In this document: in pieces, positions 48,655 to 61,600 of the stretch
Layout: each line of letters starts with the position of its first letter
How positions within the stretch are numbered: the first letter of the stretch is position 1
Origin: Branchiostoma lanceolatum
Taxonomy: Eukaryota; Chordata; Leptocardii; Amphioxiformes; Branchiostomatidae
DNA length: 64,000 bases
Assembly (NCBI RefSeq): GCF_035083965.1
Contig: NC_089722.1
Span: 18,848,642-18,912,641, forward strand
Direction of reading: 5' to 3'
Notes under the pieces: model-generated
What the model was told of the DNA's origin: nothing
Databases searched by the model: none
Seen by the model: the letters and a program-made list of their open reading frames with translations, nothing else
Translations under genes and position numbers: made by a program

Positions 48655-49607
48655 CTACTTGTTCTCGATGAGACTCTGCAGTTCAAACACCAGTTCCCGT
48701 GCCCTCTTTAGAACGGCTTTGGCATCATGTCTCTCCGCCATTTCTGCAAAATGCAGACAACAAAATTATTATCAAACTACTAGTACTTTGATAAAGGTTT
48801 AATATAGACATCAAACATGAAGGTGAAATATTTTTCTGAGTCAATACAAAAGATACACATTGACAAGCAACTGGATAAGTTTGTTAAACGGTAAGACGTG
48901 TCAGTTTTTGTCAGTGACTGAACAGAATCTGTAGTCCACTAGGTATTTGACCCAAACTAGGAAATGTAATTGAAGACAATTCTGGTTCGATTGAAACAGA
49001 GTCAATACAACTATATTGCGCCAACAAATGTTAAACAAAATATCAAACTGTCAGTGGTCCGCCATCAAGACATCATATCTAAGTATGTGCAAGCATGTCT
49101 AACCCTCATGAGGTGGGAAACGACTGATGATAAAATGGATAGTGAGTGTGAGCGAGTTAAAACCCGTACCGTTGAAGAACACAGTGTTAACCCAGAGGAC
49201 AGAGGTGCCTGGTGGTCTACCATCAAGCTACCACATCTATAAGCATTAGCACATCTAAGGCTTGTGAGACAGATAACAATGAAGATAGACCGGATAGCGA
49301 GTGAGAGTGAGCTACATGTATTAGAAACCCGTACCGTTGAAGAACTTGATGATGTCTGTGAAGTCCATGCTGTTGTCCAGGATGATGTCCCTGTAGTACT
49401 CCACCAGGGCCAGCGCAATGAACAGGACAAAGTGCTCCGACGCCAGCGGACGGGCCGTCCAGATCGTCTCCCACACGGAGAACACGTCCTCGTACAGCAG
49501 CTCTGTAAGGAATGTTCAGAACATGGCAATCAGAGATGGCAGACTTTGGCTCAACGTACAAAACCCAAAATGTGGAAACATAAACACACACACACACACA
49601 CAAACTC

Positions 49608-49638
<31 letters not shown>

Positions 49639-52600
49639 AACAACTCTCTCTTGTCATGTGACAAAAGATACAGATACCAGAAGTTCTGCTGCAGTATCAA
49701 GGTCAATGGCCAGAGGGCCCAAAAGTGACTTAGACCTTTGTGTTCACAATACCTACCCACATACCAAATTACATCACAATCCATCCAGATTTTCTTGAGT
49801 TATTGTACACGCAAACATACAAACCAAAAACTAATTATGCTGTCGATTAGCATTATGCAGCAGTAATGTGATACAGTACCTCTCTTGAAGTCCAGCAGGA
49901 ACCATCTGTAGCAGAAGTAGAAGTGGGTGTAGTCCCCGTTCTGGTGCATTAACTCAAACATCTCTGAGTCCAGGATCTATAACATAAAGAACAGATGTCA
50001 ATGAACTACATAATATATATATATATTTAGTGGTTTGGGGCACCGTTCTTATTAATTTGTGGTAACTTGTTACTAGTATACACTAATAAAATCACTGAAA
50101 TACCCTTCTGAAAATAAAAGGCTAACCATCAGAAATCTTGAAAAAACATGCCAACCAAAATCACAGCAACCAATATTAGCAACATGCAAATCAGGGTCCA
50201 TGGCAAGTCCACTGATAGCTTTATGTACACTGATGAAGAACTTTATTGCACGGCAATTGTACACAGTACAAATTAAGGCAACAACTATTAAACATAATAC
50301 AAAATAGAAGTATAGAATAAAACTTAACATCCTAATTTCTAATACAATCACAATAAGGGCTAGCATAAGTCTTTGATATAGTGTAATGATGTATGCTGGA
50401 GTTTGGAGCTAAAAGTGGGTTTACTTGATACAACATGATGATATACATGTAGACAATGTCACCCTGTGACTCTCACCTGTATGAGGGATCTCATGTTGGC
50501 AAAGTGTGTGTCCATGGCTCACCTGTATGAGGGATCTCATGTTGGCAAAGTGTGTCCATGGCTCACCTGTATGAGGGATCTCATGTTGGCAAAGTGTGTC
50601 CATGGCTCACCTGTATGAGGGATCTCATGTTGGCAAAGTGTGTCCATGGCTCACCTGTATGAGGGATCTCATGTTGGCAAAGTGTGTCCATGGCTCACCT
50701 GTATGAGGGATCTCATGTTGGCAAAGTGTGTCCATGGCTCACCTGTATGAGGGATCTCATGTTGGCAAAGTGTGTGTCCATGGCTCACCTGTATGAGGGA
50801 TCTCATGTTGGCAAAGTGTGTGTCCATGGCTCACCTGTATGAGGGATCTCATGTTGGCAAAGTGTGTGTCCATGGCTCACCTGTATGAGGGATCTCATGT
50901 TGGCAAAGTGTGTGTCCATGGCTCACCTGTATGAGGGATCTCATGTTGGCAAAGTGTGTGTCCATGGCTCACCTGTATGAGGGATCTCATGTTGGCAAAG
51001 TGTGTGTCCATGGCTCACCTGTATGAGGGATCTCATGTTGGCAAAGTGTGTGTCCATGGCTCACCTGTATGAGGGATCTCATGTTGGCAAAGTGTGTGTC
51101 CATGGCTCACCTGTATGAGGGATCTCATGTTGGCAAAGTGTGTGTCCATGGCTCACCTGTATGAGGGATCTCATGTTGGCAAAGTGTGTGTCCATGGCTC
51201 ACCTGTATGAGGGATCTCATGTTGGCAAAGTGTGTGTCCATGGCTCACCTGTATGAGGGATCTTATGTTGGCAAAGTGTGTGTCTATGGCTCACCTGTAT
51301 GAGGGATCTCATGTTGGCAAAGTGTGTGTCCATGGCTCACCTGTATGAGGGATCTCATGTTGGCAAAGTGTGTGTCCATGGCTCACCTGTATGAGGGATC
51401 TCATGTTGGCAAAGTGTGTCCATGGCTCACCTGTATGAGGGATCTCATGTTGGCAAAGTGTGTGTCCATGGCTCACCTGTATGAGGGATCTCATGTTGGC
51501 AAAGTGTGTCCATGGCTCACCTGTATGAGGGATCTCATGTTGGCAAAGTGTGTGTCCATGGCTCACCTGTATGAGGGATCTCATGTTGGCAAAGTGTGTC
51601 CATGGCTCACCTGTATGAGGGATCTCATGTTGGCAAAGTGTGTCCATGGCTCACCTGTATGAGGGATCTCATGTTGGCAAAGTGTGTCCATGGCTCACCT
51701 GTATGAGGGATCTCATGTTGGCAAAGTGTGTCCATGGCTCACCTGTATGAGGGATCTCATGTTGGCAAAGTGTGTCCATGGCTCACCTGTATGAGGGATC
51801 TCATGTTGGCAAAGTGTGTGTCCATGGCTCACCTGTATGAGGGATCTCATGTTGGCAAAGTGTGTGTCCATGGCTCACCTGTATGAGGGATCTCATGTTG
51901 GCAAAGTGTGTCCATGGCTCACCTGTATGAGGGATCTCATGTTGGCAAAGTGTGTCCATGGCTCACCTGTATGAGGGATCTCATGTTGGCAAAGTGTGTC
52001 CATGGCTCACCTGTATGAGGGATCTCATGTTGGCAAAGTGTGTCCATGGCTCACCTGTATGAGGGATCTCATGTTGGCAAAGTGTGTGTCCATGGCTCAC
52101 CTGTATGAGGGATCTCATGTTGGCAAAGTGTGTCCATGGCTCACCTGTATGAGGGATCTCATGTTGGCAAAGTGTGTGTCCATGGCTCACCTGTATGAGG
52201 GATCTCATGTTGGCAAAGTGTGTCCATGGCTCACCTGTATGAGGGATCTCATGTTGGCAAAGTGTGTCCATGGCTCACCTGTATGAGGGATCTCATGTTG
52301 GCAAAGTGTGTGTCCATGGCTCACCTGTATGAGGGATCTCATGTTGGCAAAGTGTGTCCATGGCTCACCTGTATGAGGGATCTCATGTTGGCAAAGTGTG
52401 TGTCCATGGCTCACCTGTATGAGGGATCTCATGTTGGCAAAGTGTGTCCATGGCTCACCTGTATGAGGGATCTCATGTTGGCAAAGTGTGTGTCCATGGC
52501 TCCGCCGTGTGGGAAGTTCTGTGACATTCTCTTCATCAGCTGGCAGAAACAACTGTATGTCTTCGCCTCTGTTGGAGTGATGGAAAAACAGTCACTACTC

Positions 52601-55600
52601 AGTTCATTTATAATTATTGTCTTTTGAAATTTTATGTGCATTTGGTATTACTAGGCCAGTTCTTAAGCCCTTCAACGTAATGCACTTGATCACTGAAGGT
52701 ATGTATGAGACCATGGTAACACAAGATTGTGATAACCTTGCTTGTGATTTAACTACGGTAAAAACCAGAATACTGCAAGAAGGACCAGCAAAAAACAGGA
52801 ACTCTTCTAAATCCTTAAACACTCATCCAGCAGCCCTTGAAACTGTACAGAAATCTATTGACAACTAAGCAAAGATGTTAGAAAACCCCAGAAAACTCAC
52901 CATCATCCAGTATGACCAGTAGAGGTGCAGCCAGATCACACATACCCTGTACATACCCCACCTCCATGTGTTCCCACACATACCTGGCAGCGAAAGGAGA
53001 ATACAACAGTTAAAATTCAATTTTTGTCTCTGAAATTACCAATTTTTTAAAACATTCCTTTTCATGATGATCCAGATAGATCAGGGAGCTTCTTACGAAA
53101 GGCTTTTCACATGGCAAAGTTTAAACCACCAGTTTTCCATTACTGCACAATATGTGAACTTTTAAGACCTTAAAAACACCGGAACCACTCCACTTTCCCC
53201 TTACTGCGAAAATAAATCGCCACAAACTTAAAGGCATTTGCATACATCAGATAATTTAAAACAGCCAATCTTTGCTTCTCTTGTATACAAATTGGTACAA
53301 TCATCATGGCACAGTTTTCTTTTTAGTATACCAGCTATAATGAGTTATTATCAAAAGGTGTACTCACGTGCACATGATGTTCCTTAGCTTCTCCAGGTTG
53401 ATGGGAGTGAAGTATGGGTAGTTCCTGTCACAGCGAGCCACGTCCTTGTCTATACGGTGCAGGTTCAGCCCATAGTTGTCCAACAGTTTTGTCTATATGA
53501 AGCATTGATAATGAATCAAATAAATACAAGCTTTTAAGACTGTAGTAGATATGCTTCATACATCATCTACCATATCTATAGCACTTCTTACAAAACTTAT
53601 AGCAAAATTTGGTTTGTTCAAGAGTAAGAATACATTAGATACATAGAAAAGCATTCAATACATTTTCATGATCAGATGCAGCATACATCAAATATGCAAT
53701 TCATTTGGAAATTATTAGGTGTGCACATATTTTGTATGCACATGGCCTATTCTATAATCACATTCTTGTGTATCTTTATGATTTTTGTTTAGTTTCCCAA
53801 ATTTGATCCATTCCCTGTGAAACAATTTGTTTGCAAGTCTGGGTTTTCTACCAAAGTTACTACCAAAATAGGAAAACTTTCCTGCCACTTGATGTCACTG
53901 AAGTGGAAGGCACTGCAAGTTCAGCACCAAGGACAAAAACAGGAGAGATCCCATATAACTATTAGTTTTTCTTTCAGCTTGGCAATAGGAAGTTGTTATC
54001 TGTAGGGATGTTGTGTCATGCATTTCTTTTCAGAGTTTCCTAACTTTGAACCAACCCCTGTGCTCTGTAAGTGTTGTCTTTGGGTACCACCACAATGATA
54101 GCCTTTAGAACCATGATCCATCCAAACTAAAAGATCCTAATGTATAAGAGTTAAATGCAGGGCTGTCTCAAGGATCCGTTCCTCTGCCTTGGGACGAAAA
54201 GTTGCTTGTGGGGACAGAAAAATGTTACCCCATCTGTGCAAAAAATCTCAACTTTGATGCATGAAATTGCTGAAAATGTATTTTTGTAAGCATAAAATTA
54301 TGAATCTAACATCATGTCGAGCTCCCAAACAATGAGTGGAAGAAAACAAAATTCAAAGTTGGAGACAGCCCTAGACTGAACTTTTTGCTTACATCATAGT
54401 CACATCCCTGTGTGGACTCAGGAGAAGGGTTGCGGTCCATGGGTTCCACAGCGAGTGTCTCCTGCTCATTCATACAGGCTGAGATCTCCTGGTCTCTCTG
54501 GTCCTCCTCATCCTCCTCATCTACGGTCGCCTGTCTATCAATGTTGATCATCTCATGGCTTCTCTTTATCTTCTTGTTCTCGTTTTCATCTCCCGGTTCC
54601 TTATCGTTGACGCTCAAGCGCCCGGCGTAGTCGACGCTGTCGCGGTCGTACGTGCTGCATGAGCTCCCGATTCCCTCATCGATTTTATCAGGACCGGAGC
54701 TGACGCTCAGGCCCTTGGGGAGTTCCACGGTGTGGTTGATGCCTTGTATGAATTCTGGACTTTCTGAAGAGGAGTCGACGCTGTCCTTCTTTCTTGCACG
54801 AGACGTCTCGTGGTTCCCTTCATCGTCTTCGAAAACCTGTGGAGGTGTAACACACGAGAATGGTTCAACACTGAAACTCAACTGTATGTCCTACCTACCC
54901 TCTTGTTTTGGCACCATAGTAGTTAGATTCTTTTAACCTTATATACTAGGTACATGTGCTTACAGCACCAGAAACTGTTACTTTACAGTTGACATTCTAC
55001 AGTAATCACCATACGCTGATTTAAGCCTGATAAACTGAAATAGAAATGATACAAAAGAGTTCTAGAAGATTTTTCAAACTGACAAGACAAGTGAAAAAGA
55101 GTCTAGAAGAAGATCACCACCACTTTTTCTTCACCTTCATGCACAAAACACCTTCAAAACATATAGCCGTTCACCAAAATGACATTGCCACTAATGTTGT
55201 AGTAGGTTCCAGTCTTTGGCAGAATTTCATCCTCATCTACCAATGAATCTACACTGCTAGAATGCTGTAACATCAAACATAGTCAGGACAATACATTTAT
55301 TACAATAAGCCATTTTAAAGCAATAACAAGTAGAGCATACCCTGCACACAAAAACAACAAAAACAGAAACCCATATAAACATTAAGGGAGAAGAACACAT
55401 TTAGTTTAGGTGAATATCTATAAGAAAATGTACAACACATACTGTGAACACATAATATTCACACAAAAACAATTAGCAGACAATTAACAAAAACAAATTA
55501 AAGTTTAAACTGACCAACAAAACAACTTAGGTCATGCCGATTCATTCAATTTCTTGGTTTTTGGATATAGAGATGCATGACATGCCGTGATAACATTTAA

Positions 55601-58600
55601 TTCGACCAAGTTAGTATCTTACAGTATAACACGGGCTTCTACTTGTGTCCAGCAAACTTCCATTGAATAATTTGAACATTCTTCTCGTGCGCCGTTGTCA
55701 AAAGTTCAAATACTAGATTAGGATGTTGGAATTGACATTCATTGTGGCAGGGCTGGTACCTTGGGTGATACAGAATACAGTGTGCAGTATTCTCTATGTA
55801 TTCACAGTTTAAAGTGTTCATACTTACATCATTACTGATAGTGGAGTCTTGGCTGTACAGCTTGTAGGCCTGGCTGTCGATACTGCTTCCTGACGACAGT
55901 TTAGCAATACTGGCAGCCTGCGCCTCCCTGTCCCTCTGTCTGATGATGGCCTCCACCGCCATCCAGTCTGACATAATGTTCTCGTACTGCGAGTGCGCCA
56001 GGTCATCTTTCCCTTTTCTCTCCTCGTCCGCGTCGCCGAAGTTGTAGTGGCCGAGCAGGTACGGCCACACCTGAACGGAGATTGATATGACAGATCAATG
56101 ATGATAATGATATGTTAAATGCAAGTTCAAGCCTTTGGGCTAATTGTAACTAACATAAAAATGAGACACAGATAATATAGAACAGTGTAGCAAATGTTTA
56201 GTCTTAGACTAGTTTATCAATGCTGACTCTTTTTATCTGTAAACAAGGAGAAATTAGGATGGAATTTGGTGGCCTCTTCAAATACTGTCATTCTTGATCT
56301 GTTAACTGTCACTTAATTTTAGCTAATTTAACAGTCACTGGTCAACCATTAAAATTTCATTATCGCAAATATTTGATCAATAATATTTGAGACAGTAATG
56401 TTTGTTTCCACCGTTAAAATTCAGTGCCGTGACCTCCTCCATTTTACCCCAAACGCTATATTTTCCATCAGGGAACCACACAATTTTTGCTAAACCAATC
56501 AAGGCTACACTCTTTAAACAAATGACTTAGTGCTTATAGAATAAAGATTAGCCTGAAAAAACTGTATAAATTGTATCACTTACCTCTGCCCTAATCTCAT
56601 GGTCGCAGCCTCCAAAATACACTAGTCTGTAGATCTCTTCTTCATCATTCACCTGGAATGTGAGCAAAGTTTTAGGTACAAAGTTATATGTGATTTATTA
56701 TTTATGATTACATGTTATGATAATGATGACCACAGCTAATTGCCAGCCTATTTGTCCAATAAATCATGCATGCTTACACGCAGCAGCGACTGTTCTGAAA
56801 TGTTCAGTAAAAAAAACCTCACCTCTATCACATGTAGTTTATGGGTTTGTAACCCAGACGACTAGACTGGGCAATGGGATTTGAACCCCAAACCAAACCA
56901 CAGCTCATCGCCAGTCTCATGTATGTAACAAAACCTGCCTCACAACAGCTACTGCTCTTAGATGTTCAAGCAAAATTAAACCTTTATCACATGAATTTCA
57001 TGTGTGACACAGATGAATAGACTTAAGGAGATGAACCTCTAACCAATAAGTGAGTGCATGAGATCTAATCGCCAGCCTATCTGTTCTTCCTCGTGCATGA
57101 TTCACTTCATGCCCTTCAACAGTAACTGGGTTAGAATCAAAGAAACTTCACCTCCATCACAATGTATCTAAATGTAACACATATGACTAGACTGGTCTTT
57201 GAGCCCCAAACCACCCAACCACAGCACAGCATTAGCCTACCTGTCCATCCTCATGCATGCTCCACCACATGTCCCCGGTCAGGCCAAACGTGGCGTCCAC
57301 TGGTCGGTCCTCTGACACGATCTTGTGGTGCACCAGCCCCGACAGGTGGGTACGCACCGTTCTCAGGTGTCGACAGTGGGCCAACCCTGATGTACACATG
57401 GGAAAGGGAGTTTTTTCAAGATGAAGTCTGTTGGAAAGACTTCCTTTGAAAAATCCTGATTAGAGGTCAGTACAGTAAAATCTGTACCTAAAAATGCCTG
57501 AGAACCAAGGAAATGATGTTATTTAACAACCAAAGGTTTCTAATGGTTTACTTATGAATAATGGTTAATACTTACATCCATAGAAGGCTCTTGAGATGAT
57601 CTGTTTCTTCATCGTATCACACAGCAGCTTCAGAGACGTTCTGAAAAGTACCAGGAACATCAATAAGCACACGTTATCTTAACCTTCTGCCTGTTGTAGT
57701 ATGAGGTTTAACCTGAAATAAGGGAGGAATGTATTCAATTCTTGGTCCACCTGGCTTTCGTACATCGGATATAGTTCAACAACATTCCAAAAATTTCATG
57801 TCTTTACGGTAACTTTTTCTTAAGAATTTGATAATTTTCATCATGTTTTTCATAAAGTTCACAACATTTGCTGCTTTTAAGGCACCATTAACTTACGAGA
57901 CTTCAAGAATCATCAGATTGAGTATATTCAAAATTTAAGAGCTTTAGAATTTAAAAGCTTTAAAATCAATGGATTTTTGTAGCTATTAAGACAGATTACA
58001 ATGATTGTAATGAACAGTTAATGTAAATCAAAACAGTTGATTTTATATGATTGCAAGACACAAATAGGGATTTTGACTGTATCAAATTTCAGTCTTTATC
58101 TATAATTTTGCTTTTTGCTTTAATGGCATGATTAAGTTTTATAGATAGCTGCAGAATTACTGCCATGAGGATTGCAAAGGTAAGCAGTGAGAGTAAACCA
58201 TGCGATACCTCAGCCGGGCACTTATGTTCAGGAAATCACCCGGGTCAGAATCTAACGACGATTGTCTGGTGAAAACGGAGGGCTCATCGCTGTGGACAGG
58301 CGCAGGGTTACGGTGAGTGTGGCAAGGTGAATGTGCTTAGGACTGTTCCAATCAAAACTTTAGGGAGGCAGTCAGGAAAATTTTCTAAACTGTTTTGTTA
58401 CAAAATTCACCTCTTTTCAAAGCTTTAAGAATGTAAAAAATTGAAATCCAAAAAGGAAAGACTGATAAGACTCATGAGATCATGTCTAATGTGACTGCCC
58501 CCTCACATTTTAAGTGGAACAAGCCCTTGGTGATAGTGGCTAGAAACTGAGCTTTGAATTTATAAAACATGTCAACAGAAAAAAATCTATGTTATTCTAG

Positions 58601-61600
58601 AGGTAGAAAAATTAAACGCAGTTGCTTATCAAAAAGAAACCAAAATGTCAATAGTATCAAGGTATGAAAAAAACATTGATACAAAAAGATTGAAATCATA
58701 ATAATGAGAGAAAATGAATATACAACTGTTACAAAATATCAAACTTGCTGCAAATCTGTGTCAATGTGCATGGGTAACATATTGTCGGGAAACTTGGTGA
58801 TGTTAAGGTAAACATAACCAGACTTGATATTAAAAGAATTTTGTATCTTTAGCAATACCTAAACTGAAAGAAATAAGGGAAAGCTTGGTTACACTCCTAT
58901 GTTCCAGCACTCCTATGTTCTGACACACCCTAGCCCTAGCCCTAGCTTGAGCCCTATCCCAAGGCCAAGTCCTCACTCTCATTCTAATGCTAACGCTAAC
59001 AAAAGCGAGCATAGTGATGTTGGAACATAAGGGTGTCGGAAAAAAGAACTGTCCCCAAAAGCTTAACCCACCTGGAAGGAGACCCTGTACTGTTTAACCC
59101 TTCAGAGTCCGTAGACTGTCGGCGGGGCGCGTACACCTGGGCGGTGGTGGGCTGGTACGGCGGGGAGGTTGTCTGGGACCCGCCAGACGAGGTTCGTCTC
59201 ACCAGAGGTTTGGAGGACCAGGATAGTGGTCGGGTGAACTTGGGGTCCATCAGGTCTATAGAGACTGGAAGGTGAAAATGGAAAATGATGTAAACCTTGT
59301 CTATTGGTCCTAACACTAAAGCGGGTATCTCACAGGACTGCACTAAATTGCACCAGGCATATCTATACTGGTTAAAAACTGGTGCAAAAAGGGTGTGCAG
59401 TCCAGTGAGATACCTGCTTAAGGCCTCACCAATTCAATTTCTTGGTTCTTGGACATTTCAAAGTAAAAATTTACCAGCAGTCAAGATGAAAAGAGAAGGT
59501 TTGAAGGAAAATTTCCTACCTACATCATGTAACTACTCCCAGAAACTGTGTGCAAGACCCAGACTCTGTTTCAAAGTCAATATGTCAATCTTGAATTTGC
59601 GATACATGTTTAAAACCAAGAATCAAAAAATAAAGTTGTTGATGCCTTAGACTTAGAAAGTAAAATGTGCTTCATGGATAAAATACTGAAATGTAGCAAC
59701 AAAAGTACATGATCGTGAGCAAGACAGATGTGATGAACTGGCAATTTTGCTATAGACTTTGAACAGACCTACAAGAGGAAAGAGTCTAGAAAATTACATT
59801 AGAACGGTGGAAATTTTGAAATGAACTATCAGTGTCATTTTGGTACCATATCCCTGCATGCAAAGGATATCAGATGTTTACGAAGGTTAGTATCATTGTG
59901 TATGTTAGTACACCTAAAGGAAGAAGAGCTAAGGAAAATATAAGAACCAAGACAGCATTTCCATGAGGATCTGTAAAAGAATATCCCACCACCATCAGTA
60001 CAGTGCTGTTCTATGGTAGCCATATCTTACATTTGAAAGCAAGAAAAAGCAGACTGACACTTTTTTAATGTTAGAAATTCTCTAAATACAACTAACACAT
60101 ACTTTTATCAATAACATGTACATGTAGCTGAGATCTGAAAAAATTTGGGATATCTGGTTAGTCTGAAAAGAGTCCTGACAGGCCCAGAACCAACCTGAGT
60201 GTAGAAATCTTACTGCCCAATGTGCCACTTAATTCCTAAGAGGGATCTAAATCTAGTTTAGTCTACTAAGGTAGCAAGAAGGTACCAACTGTGTATACAA
60301 CATGCAAGTAGGCAGCAGGAAATGGTTTAATGTTAAACACCGAGCTGAAGTAATAACAGTAGACTAAACTAAGAGGAAAAGACTAAATACGATCATTCTT
60401 TCTCTAGTAGTTTAACAACACATGCACTGACCCTCATTGTTCACAGGTTTACTCTTTTTAGCTGGCCTGTCCTTATCAACTGGAAAACAACAACAGCACA
60501 CAAACAAACATAAACACAACATTCAGAAAAAAAAATCACACAGATGGACAAAAACAAACAAAAAATGGCAAAGTTAACAAAAAAGAGTAAAAGGAATGAA
60601 AGAATTCAAACATCTAAAACTAACTGTTTAATCATTCATTAGAAAGACTATCTAACCAAAGACCAAGTCAGACTTTTGGTAGAAATTTTCATCACTATCT
60701 TAATGCAATGCATATATCATATTAATCTATGGATTACATACATAAAAAGGAGCAATGAAGGAACATAGTAAAGACTAGAACAGCTAGTGAATGCAGTTGT
60801 TTGCAGTGCAATCTAACACTTTTACCTTGTACCCTCTGTCTGGTTAGCACACCAAGTGTTCGGCAAGCGAGCACATTTAGCAGACCAGGGACACTTCTTG
60901 GGTACAAACCAAGTCTCAGAACATAGTTAACAAAATTGATGTTGGCTTGTGAGGATTCAAGCCATTCAGAGTTGGCTGGAAAATACAAAATGAAATCCAT
61001 TCACCACGTTAGTAGCTAAAGAATCAGTTGTACAGTTAAGTGAAGCCAAAGGAAAAAGCATTAGTTCTCAAGCTGAAAAATATTCCTCCACCAAACATTA
61101 GGAGGGCTGCTGAAGTCAGAATCAGGTGAAAAACACCAGTGACTGTGTGAAAGTTAAGAGACTGAATCACCTGGAAGAATTAGTTCTGTGTTAGTACATA
61201 TTGTACCATCAAGTGCTGGGCTCAGACACTGACTGACACCACATGTAAATGACAAACCTCTTTCAAAACCTCTACTCAATTAGACTTCTTCAAATCTACA
61301 AAATCTAGCTGTTATATATTTACAAATGTCGGCAAAATATGGGCAAAATGGTAGTAAAAGTATGAATCATTTGAAAAACATTTTTTGAAAAATTCTCAAA
61401 GTTCGGTTTTAAGCTTTGAATCTTCGGTGTCACATTCTGTCACTCAATGATAGCCTTCATAAAAGAACTGTTGCCAAAATCTAGCTGTTATCTATTTACA
61501 AATGTCGGCAAAATATGGGCAAAATGGTAGTAAAAGTATGGATCATTCATGCATTTGAAAACAAATTGTTGAAAAGTTTTGTTTTTAATTTTGAATCTCC

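Noticed and set aside
50466-52627. Long repetitive open frames ([13 protein letters not shown]... and the plus-strand [11 protein letters not shown]...) as a tandem-repeat protein gene or CRISPR-like array
   Set aside because: The unit is a copied exon end plus donor, head-to-tail without variable spacers. A CRISPR array needs unique spacers, and the frames are by-products of 44+46 bp units.
54412-54936. Plus-strand open frames opposite the SGSM acidic exon
   Set aside because: Antisense shadows; the minus strand has matching splice sites and phase.
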